From Chromatocurvus sp046260215 (GTDB lineage: Bacteria; Pseudomonadota; Gammaproteobacteria; Pseudomonadales; Halieaceae): a stretch of 11,237 bases of DNA. The stretch spans positions 1 through 11,237 of the forward strand of contig JBHEPQ010000111.1 of assembly GCA_046260215.1 (NCBI GenBank), read 5' to 3'. The position numbers and the translations under genes are program-made. Shown here in pieces: positions 6,435 through 11,237 of this stretch. Numbering within the stretch: the stretch's first letter is position 1; each line of letters opens with the position of its first letter. The notes beneath the pieces were generated by a model. That model had not been told where the DNA came from. It was given only the letters and a program-made list of their open reading frames with translations, and ran no database searches.

Positions 6435-7898
6435 TCAGCGTGACAGGCCGCCCATCAGCATGTACTTGATCTCGACGTAATCATCGATACCATAAACTGA
6501 GCCCTCGCGGCCGGAGCCGGACTCCTTTACGCCGCCAAAGGGCGCCATGGCATTGGAGATGAGTCCCTCGTTGATGCCGACGATGCCATATTCAAGGGCT
6601 TCTCCGACCCGCCATACGCGGCCGATGTCCCGAGTGTAGAAGTACGACGCCAGCCCGAGCTCGGTGTCGTTGGCGAATGCGATCGCCTCGTCTTCGTCTG
6701 AGAAACGCGTGACCGGCGCCACGGGCCCGAAGATCTCATTGCGGAAAACCGGCATGTCGGCGGTGACATCCGTGAGCACCGTGGGCTGGTAAAAACAGCC
6801 ACCCAGCTCGTGCATGCCGCCACCAAGTGCCACGCCCGCGCCGGCCGCCACGCTGTCGTCCACCAGCTTGCTGACGTCCTCAGCCGCCTGCTTGTTAACC
6901 AGGGGGCCGATAGTGACGCCGTCTTCCATGCCGTCACCGACCTTGAGATCCCGCGAGGCGCTAACCAGCTTTTCGACAAAGGCATCGTAGATGCTGTCCT
7001 GCACGATCAGGCGGTTGGAGCAGACACAGGTCTGTCCGGCGTTGCGGTATTTCGAGACCATGGCGCCCTGCACTGCGGCATCAAGGTCTGCGTCCTCGAA
7101 CACGATAAAGGGCGCATTGCCGCCGAGCTCCATGGAGGTTTTCTTGACTGTTGCTGCACATTGCTCGATCAGCATCTTGCCCACCGGCGTAGAGCCGGTA
7201 AAGGTGAGCTTGCGCACGATCGGGTTGGAGGTCAGTTCGCCGCCGATCTCCCGTGCACTGCCCGCGACCAGGTTGATCACCCCGTCGGGTACGCCGGCGC
7301 GTTTGGCGAGTTCACACATGGCAAACGCCGACAGCGGTGTCTCGGTGGCGGGCTTGATGACGATACTGCAGCCGGCGGCGAGCGCCGGGGCGGCCTTGCG
7401 CGCGATCATCGCGTTGGGAAAATTCCAGGGCGTGATTGCAGCGACCACACCTACTGGCTGGCGGATACAGACGATGCGGCGGTCCCCCGCGGGTCCCGGG
7501 ATCACGTCGCCATTAATGCGTTTGGCCTGTTCGGCGAACCATTCCACGTAGGACGCGCCGTAGACGATTTCGCCGCGGGATTCCGTAAGCGGCTTGCCCT
7601 GCTCGGCCGTCATGATCCGTGCGAGATCTTCCTGGTTCGCCATCATCAGGTCGAACCAGGCGCGCAGGATGTCGGCGCGTTCCTTGGCAGGGGTGGTCCG
7701 CCATTGGCTCATCGCTGCATCCGCTGCCTCGATGGCGCGACGGGTCTCGGCTACGCCGCCCTTGGCAACGTCGGCAATTGTCTCACCATTTACCGGATTG
7801 GCCACCGCAAAGGTGTCGCCATTGTCGGCCCCGGACCAGTGCCCGTTTATGAAGATGCCCGTTTGCATCAGCGAAGGGTCTTTCAGGCTGAGTGCCAT
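6435..7898 (-). CDS. gabD: Succinate-semialdehyde dehydrogenase, GabD type
   Basis: GabD oxidises succinate semialdehyde to succinate with NAD(P)+, the last step of the GABA shunt; relatives also take glutarate semialdehyde. The 487 residues match E. coli GabD closely by eye, especially KYRNAGQTCVCSNRLIVQDSIYD (283-305) and the C-terminal VGEALEYGIVGIN, PFGGVKESGSGREGS and YGIDDYVEIKYM. Catalytic Cys291 has the neighbouring Cys293 typical of GabD; general base is Glu257 (MELGG) and Asn159 (PWNF) is present. ATG 7898 has a strong AAGGAG (7905-7910) 6 nt upstream. No gabT or gabP is near. It lies 48 nt after pspF on the same strand with no terminator visible between, so part of its transcription may come from the pspF promoter. 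Family is firm; succinate versus glutarate semialdehyde is not settled. Confidence 0.92.
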   Translation of the reverse strand: MALSLKDPSLMQTGIFINGHWSGADNGDTFAVANPVNGETIADVAKGGVAETRRAIEAADAAMSQWRTTPAKERADILRAWFDLMMANQEDLARIMTAEQGKPLTESRGEIVYGASYVEWFAEQAKRINGDVIPGPAGDRRIVCIRQPVGVVAAITPWNFPNAMIARKAAPALAAGCSIVIKPATETPLSAFAMCELAKRAGVPDGVINLVAGSAREIGGELTSNPIVRKLTFTGSTPVGKMLIEQCAATVKKTSMELGGNAPFIVFEDADLDAAVQGAMVSKYRNAGQTCVCSNRLIVQDSIYDAFVEKLVSASRDLKVGDGMEDGVTIGPLVNKQAAEDVSKLVDDSVAAGAGVALGGGMHELGGCFYQPTVLTDVTADMPVFRNEIFGPVAPVTRFSDEDEAIAFANDTELGLASYFYTRDIGRVWRVGEALEYGIVGINEGLISNAMAPFGGVKESGSGREGSVYGIDDYVEIKYMLMGGLSR

Positions 7899-7946
7899 GC
7901 TGCGCTCCTTGTCGTGGCTGTGGATTGATCTACTGGGTGCAATGTT

Positions 7947-8990
7947 TCAGGCAGCCCGGCGCGGCTTCCGGGTTTGAAGGCCGTGTTTGCGGACCAGGCC
8001 GCGTAGCGCATAGTAGCTCAGGCTCAAGGCCTCGGCGGCCTTTTTTTGATTGTAACTGTTCTTCGCCAGGCTTGCCTCCACCTGTCGGCGTTCTTCATCG
8101 TGCAGATGACGGCGCAGATCCAGGGGCAGTGAAGGGGCTGATGCGCGCGGTGCCATCGCCGTGGTTTCCTCCCGCGCGGGTGACGGAAGAGCGTGGTCCG
8201 CGGGTGATGGCGAACCGAAGGGCGAAGCAAAGGGGTCAATCACCACTGCGTCGACAGGCTGTTCAGGTTGCGCCCAGCGATACACCGAACGCTCAACCGC
8301 ATTTTTCAGTTCACGGATATTCCCCGGCCAGGAATGTGCGAGCAGAGCTGTCAGGGCCTTGCTGGTGAATCCCGGAAACAGGGGCCAGCCAAGCTCTGCA
8401 CTCATCTGCACCGCGAAGTGCTGCGCCAGTTCCTCGATATCTTCCCCGCGCTGGCGCAGGGCAGGGATATGCAGCACATCGAAGCTCAGGCGATCCAGAA
8501 GGTCATGGCGGAAGCGGTGCTGCGCCGCCAGAGCGGGCAGGTCGGCGTGGGTTGCGGCGATGACACGAACATCGACCTGCAGGGTTTCCTGTCCGCCCAG
8601 GCGCTCGAACTCGCCATATTCCACCAGCCGCAGAAGCTTTTCCTGCAGCCGTGCAGAAGTCGTGGCCAGCTCATCGAGAAACAGTGTGCCGCCGTCGGCG
8701 CGCTCAAATCGGCCGCGACGGCGCTGGGTAGCCCCAGTGAATGCGCCCGGTTCGTGGCCGAAAAGTTCCGACTCCAGCAATGACTCTGCCATGGCGGCAC
8801 AGTTGACCTTGATATAAGGCGCTTCCCAGCGGGGGGAAAGAAAGTGCAGCCTTTCTGCTGCCAGTTCCTTGCCCGTCCCCCGCTCGCCGACGATAAGTAC
8901 CGGGCGATTGATGGCCGCGAGATCCGACAGGCACTCCAGCGCCGTGGCGAGGGCGGTGGACTGACCGATGATGCTGTCCTGTGTACGCAT
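7947..8990 (-). CDS. pspF: PspF, sigma-54 enhancer-binding activator of the phage-shock operon
   Basis: PspF is an AAA+ ATPase that remodels sigma-54 polymerase at the pspA promoter and is held inactive by PspA. There is no N-terminal receiver or sensor domain, as expected. Visible in order in 347 residues: Walker A GERGTGKE (35-42), Trp55 in SPRWEAP (the counterpart of E. coli Trp56, the PspA contact), Asn63, the sigma-54 loop GAFTGA (82-87), Walker B GTLFLDE (101-107), arginine fingers R161/R167 in FRHDLLDRL, sensor motif SWPGNIRELKNAVERSVYR (220-238), a linker, and a Fis-type helix-turn-helix (about 313-337, YNQKKAAEALSLSYYALRGL). It is slightly longer than E. coli PspF, mainly in a Pro/Ser/Ala-rich linker (about 255-285) and a basic tail. 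An in-frame TAA 18 nt upstream makes ATG 8990 the first possible start; no good Shine-Dalgarno precedes it, fitting low expression. Divergent from pspA. Confidence 0.96.
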   Translation of the reverse strand: MRTQDSIIGQSTALATALECLSDLAAINRPVLIVGERGTGKELAAERLHFLSPRWEAPYIKVNCAAMAESLLESELFGHEPGAFTGATQRRRGRFERADGGTLFLDELATTSARLQEKLLRLVEYGEFERLGGQETLQVDVRVIAATHADLPALAAQHRFRHDLLDRLSFDVLHIPALRQRGEDIEELAQHFAVQMSAELGWPLFPGFTSKALTALLAHSWPGNIRELKNAVERSVYRWAQPEQPVDAVVIDPFASPFGSPSPADHALPSPAREETTAMAPRASAPSLPLDLRRHLHDEERRQVEASLAKNSYNQKKAAEALSLSYYALRGLVRKHGLQTRKPRRAA

Positions 8991-8999
8991 AGGGTAAAT

Positions 9000-9058
9000 A
9001 TAGCCTTATAAGGTAAAATATACTACTTCTTAGGGTTAAAAAAGCTTTAAAAGGCTAT
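9000..9058. promoter_or_regulatory. Two inverted 14-bp motifs, candidate PspF enhancer sites
   Basis: ATAGCCTTATAAGG (9000-9013, plus strand) and ATAGCCTTTTAAAG (9045-9058, minus strand) agree at twelve of fourteen positions, and the CCTTATAAGG core of the first is a perfect palindrome. They lie roughly 90-150 bp upstream of the predicted pspA start, the zone used by enhancer sites, with centres about 45 bp apart. The second touches the pspF -10 box, so PspF could repress its own gene as in E. coli. No PspF consensus was available to compare, so the assignment rests on repetition and position. Confidence 0.5.
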
Positions 9059-9084
9059 TATAAACTGAAGTTGGTTTTAATAAA
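9057..9084 (-). promoter_or_regulatory. Candidate sigma-70 promoter of pspF
   Basis: On the minus strand a perfect TATAAT (9057-9062) follows a weak TTTATT (9079-9084) with a 16-nt spacer. Transcription would start near 9050 and give a leader of about 60 nt. The -10 box overlaps one of the two putative PspF sites. Confidence 0.5.
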
Positions 9085-9090
9085 TTCCTA

Positions 9091-9120
9091 ACTGATTATT
9101 TTTATTGATAAAAATAGTTT
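9091..9120. promoter_or_regulatory. AT-rich segment, possible IHF bend site
   Basis: Between the putative enhancer sites and the sigma-54 promoter lies an almost pure A/T stretch containing TTGATA (9105-9110), the conserved half of the IHF site. The other half does not match. IHF bends this part of the E. coli pspA promoter, so the position is right but the match is only partial. Confidence 0.25.
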
Positions 9121-9121
9121 T

Positions 9122-9136
9122 TGGCATTTTTTATGC
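9122..9136 (+). promoter_or_regulatory. Sigma-54 promoter of pspABC
   Basis: TGGCATTTTTTATGC has the invariant GG (9123-9124) and GC (9135-9136) with exactly ten bases between, as sigma-54 requires, and agrees with TGGCA at -24. Predicted start is near 9148, leaving a leader of about 73 nt that contains a small CCCC-GACAC-GGGG hairpin (9190-9202) ahead of the pspA ribosome binding site. Confidence 0.88.
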
Positions 9137-9220
9137 TGAATACCGGGTCAGCAGCCGACACATCGACGGCTCGACACCGTAGCGATAGACCCCGACACGG
9201 GGCATACAAGGAGCAGTCTC

Positions 9221-9919
9221 ATGGGTATATTTTCGCGCATGACGGACATCATCAATTCCAACCTCAACGCGCTGCTTGACAGCGCCGAGGATCCGGGAAA
9301 GATGATCCGGCTGATTATCCAGGAAATGGAAGATACGCTGGTTGAGGTCCGCAGCTCGTCCGCGCGAGTCATCGCCGATCGCAAGCAGGCTGCGCGACGC
9401 CTGGAGCAGACGCGTGACGAGGCGGCCAATTGGGAAGAGAAGGCGCGCCTGGCTATCCGCAAAGGCCGCGAAGACCTGGCACGCGCTGCCCTGCAGGAAA
9501 AGCGCGAGCTAGACGATGACGTGCGCGCGGTCGAGGAGGAACTGGCAGCCACCGACGAGCACGTCGCCCACCTCAACACCGAGATCTCGCAACTGCAGCA
9601 GAAGCTGAGTGACGCCAAGGCCAAACAGAAAGCCATGGTGATGCGCACGGCCACGGTGGAATCGCGAATCAAAGTGAAGCGGCAGGTGAATCGGGAGGCG
9701 CTTGACGACGCGTTCGACCGCTTTGCGACGTTCGAACGGCGGATGGATAATCTGGAAGGCCAGCTCGAGGTAATGGATATAGGTCGTGATGTATCCCCGG
9801 GCCTCGCCGCCGAGATCGACGCGCTGCAGGAAGACGAGCGCATCAACAGCGAACTCGAACGCCTGCGTGCCGAGGTGACCGGCCAGCAGCCGGATCACGA
9901 GCAAAAGGAACAGGCCTGA
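9221..9919 (+). CDS. pspA: PspA, phage-shock membrane-stress effector
   Basis: PspA (ESCRT-III/Vipp1/IM30 family) restrains PspF in resting cells and coats the inner face of damaged cytoplasmic membrane to limit proton leak. The 232 residues are almost entirely helical coiled coil. Residues 1-20 (MGIFSRMTDIINSNLNALLD) form the amphipathic membrane-binding helix. The next block, EDPGKMIRLIIQEMEDTLVEVRSSSARV (23-50), is nearly identical to E. coli PspA. Coiled-coil helices rich in E, R, A and Q run from about 50 to 190, including KGREDLARAALQEKRELDDDV (82-102). A final short helix spans about 195-220, and the charged C-terminal tail makes it about ten residues longer than in E. coli. AAGGAG (9208-9213) lies 7 nt before the ATG. 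It is the first gene of pspABC and follows the sigma-54 promoter. Confidence 0.97.
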   Translation: MGIFSRMTDIINSNLNALLDSAEDPGKMIRLIIQEMEDTLVEVRSSSARVIADRKQAARRLEQTRDEAANWEEKARLAIRKGREDLARAALQEKRELDDDVRAVEEELAATDEHVAHLNTEISQLQQKLSDAKAKQKAMVMRTATVESRIKVKRQVNREALDDAFDRFATFERRMDNLEGQLEVMDIGRDVSPGLAAEIDALQEDERINSELERLRAEVTGQQPDHEQKEQA

Positions 9920-9943
9920 TCGCCGCCGGCAAAGGACCCCATC

Positions 9944-10231
9944 ATGGAATTCTGGCAATTCATGAGTATCCCCTCGATCCTGTTCGTCGTAGTCGTGGCG
10001 CCTATCTGGATCGTGATGCACTATCGCAGCGTGAACCGCTCGAGCCGCAGTCTCAATCGCGAGGACCTGGAACGGATCGAGCAGATGCTGTTGACAGTGG
10101 ATCGTCTCAGCGATCGCATTGAAACGCTGGAGTCGATTCTCGATGGTGATCACGCCGACTGGCGCGGGCAGGCGGGTCGACAGGGCAGCGCGAAGCCAAC
10201 CGAAAAGAAGGAGTCACAGCATGACGCATAA
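9944..10231 (+). CDS. pspB: PspB, phage-shock inner-membrane protein
   Basis: PspB is a small inner-membrane protein that acts with PspC to sense membrane stress and relieve PspA inhibition of PspF. The 95 residues show one N-terminal transmembrane segment (about 8-26, SIPSILFVVVVAPIWIVMH), then a cytoplasmic helical part. The signature RIETLESILDGDHADWRGQ (58-76) corresponds to RIQALESILDAEHPNWR of E. coli. About twenty polar residues follow (77-95, GRQGSAKPTEKKE), absent from the 74-residue E. coli protein; their DNA also contains the pspC ribosome binding site. AAAGGA (9931-9936) lies 7 nt before the ATG, and the gene starts 24 nt after the pspA stop codon. Its last 11 nt overlap the start of pspC in another frame. 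Confidence 0.94.
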   Translation: MEFWQFMSIPSILFVVVVAPIWIVMHYRSVNRSSRSLNREDLERIEQMLLTVDRLSDRIETLESILDGDHADWRGQAGRQGSAKPTEKKESQHDA

Positions 10232-10751
10232 GCGATACACCCGACCCGCGCGGCGACGCGGCCGCGGCGAGACCCTGGGCACGTTCCGGGCCCGCAAGCG
10301 CCAAGGCTGGGGTATGGGTCTATACCGCAATACGCGATGCGGCAAGGTTGCCGGGGTTGCAGCGGGCATCGCCGACTATTGGGATGTCGCGCACTGGGTC
10401 GTCCGACTGCTGTGGGTCGCGACCTTTCTGTTTACCGGAACGCTGGCGCTTTGGGCCTACCTTGCAGGCTGGCTGCTACTGGCCCCGCGTCGCGACTACG
10501 TGCCTGGCGAAGCGGATGATACCGTAACCAGGTCTGCCGTGGGCGATGGTGGCGAAGCCGCCGACATGGAATACGATGAGGACCGGCACGACTACCGCCC
10601 GCGCAAGGTGTTTCGTTATACCGACAGCGCGAGTGAGCGCCTGCGCAAGGCGCAGGAGCGACTGGATGCGGCCGCCGCGCGGGTGGAACGCATGGAAAGT
10701 TACGTCACGTCGCGGCGGTATGCGTTGAACAGGGAGTTTTCGCGTCTCTGA
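10221..10751 (+). CDS. pspC: PspC, phage-shock inner-membrane sensor (extended form)
   Basis: PspC works with PspB in the inner membrane as positive regulator of the response. Of 176 residues (E. coli has 119), 34-92 form the PspC domain: LYRNTRCGKVAGVAAGIADYWDV, then transmembrane stretch VRLLWVATFLFTGTLALWAYLAGWLLL (61-87). The C-terminal ERLRKAQERLDAAAARVERMESYVTSRRYALNREFSRL (139-176) is an amphipathic coiled-coil helix matching the E. coli end, ERYVTSDTFTLRSRFRQL. Two additions stand out: an N-terminal, strongly basic segment (1-30, rich in Arg) and an acidic linker (about 92-128). I chose ATG 10221 because AAGGAG (10208-10213) precedes it by 7 nt; the 34-residue upstream extension would be read within pspB. 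No pspD follows; the next gene is convergent after 17 nt. Confidence 0.93.
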   Translation: MTHKRYTRPARRRGRGETLGTFRARKRQGWGMGLYRNTRCGKVAGVAAGIADYWDVAHWVVRLLWVATFLFTGTLALWAYLAGWLLLAPRRDYVPGEADDTVTRSAVGDGGEAADMEYDEDRHDYRPRKVFRYTDSASERLRKAQERLDAAAARVERMESYVTSRRYALNREFSRL

Positions 10752-10768
10752 TTGCGACCGCTTTCTTT

Positions 10769-11237
10769 CTACGAATCAGTGGCGACGTCGTCGATGTCGA
10801 AGAGGGCATGGTAGCGATCATAACGGCCCATGGTTACGAACATGAGCGCGACCATCACCATGACCCCAACCATCATATAAAGCGCCTCGTCGTAGGTGCC
10901 CAGAATTTCCTGGGCCTTTGACAGAAGAAAGGGCCCTCCGCTGGTCCCGAGCAGAAAACCCACGAAGACACTGCCATAGATTGCGCCAAAAGCGCGCAGC
11001 CCGAAATAGCGACTCACCATGAAACCGATGAGTTCTATTTCAGCGCCAAGGCCCATTCCCAGGAGGGCGGCGCTGAGATATACCCCGGGGCCCGTACCAC
11101 CGGAGGCGAGTAGCCAGAAGCCTGCGGCGCTGCCAAGAAAGATGGTCATGGCGACAAAAGGTGCGAAGACGCGATCCAGCGCCCAGCCGATAATCAGCCT
11201 GGAAGCGGCCATCGATAGACCCAGAACGGTCGCCACC
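10769..11237 (-). CDS. MFS transporter, C-terminal part (5' end beyond window)
   Basis: About 155 residues are visible, ending at the TAG at 10769-10771; the first codon visible (GTG) is internal. Long hydrophobic segments separated by short loops fit the last five or so helices of a twelve-helix major facilitator. The SRLIIGWALDRVFAP stretch (residues 12-26) resembles the GxxxDR loop motif of the second half. RYFGLRAFGAIYGSVF followed by FLLGTSGGPFLL recalls the monocarboxylate/oxalate-formate branch of the family. A polar tail follows the last helix (MGRYDRYHALFDIDDVATDS). It would move a small solute, possibly an organic acid, across the inner membrane; substrate unknown. It converges on pspC with a 17-nt gap and no clear terminator. 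Confidence 0.85.
   Translation of the reverse strand, partial: VATVLGLSMAASRLIIGWALDRVFAPFVAMTIFLGSAAGFWLLASGGTGPGVYLSAALLGMGLGAEIELIGFMVSRYFGLRAFGAIYGSVFVGFLLGTSGGPFLLSKAQEILGTYDEALYMMVGVMVMVALMFVTMGRYDRYHALFDIDDVATDS

Noticed and set aside
3228..7898. Two aldehyde dehydrogenase genes as a recent tandem duplication
   Set aside because: They are on opposite strands, belong to different subfamilies (GQSCNAPSR versus GQTCVCSNR) and share only the superfamily motifs.
6810..7928. Long plus-strand open frame (372 codons) opposite gabD
   Set aside because: It lies antisense to a clear GabD gene, its translation resembles no family I know and is rich in His, Arg and Gly as expected of a GC-rich shadow frame.
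7947..8990. Sigma-54 regulator dedicated to gabD (local activator of GABA use)
   Set aside because: The protein lacks a sensor domain, keeps the PspA-contact Trp and is divergent from pspABC, so it is PspF rather than a GabR-like or other dedicated regulator.
9190..9202. Small hairpin in the pspA leader as a riboswitch or thermometer
   Set aside because: Only four G-C pairs with a five-base loop, not covering the ribosome binding site; too little to call a regulatory RNA.

Overview
The window is GC-rich, densely coded bacterial chromosome, almost certainly from a gammaproteobacterium. The strongest evidence is a complete phage-shock locus laid out as in Escherichia coli (pspF divergent from pspABC, with a sigma-54 promoter between). 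The carboxylic-acid catabolic genes would suit a marine, lipid-using lineage of the Halieaceae/OM60 kind, but that placement is inference. I see no phage genes, transposase, CRISPR array, tRNA or rRNA.

Left part (1-6147), catabolism. A cytochrome c' gene runs off the left edge on the minus strand. Divergent from it is a class III (CaiB/BaiF) CoA-transferase gene. It converges on a minus-strand acyl-CoA dehydrogenase gene of the long-chain type, with a hairpin terminator in the 36-nt gap. Across a divergent promoter region lie an aldehyde dehydrogenase gene and, one base after its stop codon, a glycerol kinase gene. Together these enzymes could oxidise an aldehyde to an acid, move CoA onto an acid, start beta-oxidation and phosphorylate glycerol. 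The true substrate cannot be read from the sequence.

Middle (6148-6434). This 287-nt gap between convergent genes holds no gene. It carries a long compound inverted repeat that looks like a dispersed REP/MITE-like element, and a second GC-rich hairpin just after the gabD stop codon.

Right part (6435-10751), stress response plus gabD. A succinate-semialdehyde dehydrogenase gene (gabD type) lies 48 nt downstream of, and in the same direction as, pspF. The 230-nt region between pspF and pspA is strikingly AT-rich. It holds a near-consensus sigma-54 promoter for pspABC, a probable sigma-70 -10 box for pspF, and two inverted copies of a 14-bp motif that are good candidates for PspF enhancer sites. 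PspA, PspB and PspC are all recognisable; PspB and PspC are longer than in E. coli. The last gene is the C-terminal part of an MFS transporter, convergent with pspC and cut by the right edge.

Most of the window is ordinary chromosome and I see no clearly new system. The points most worth a second look are the psp control region, the linkage of gabD to pspF, the compound repeat, and the aldehyde dehydrogenase-glycerol kinase pair.
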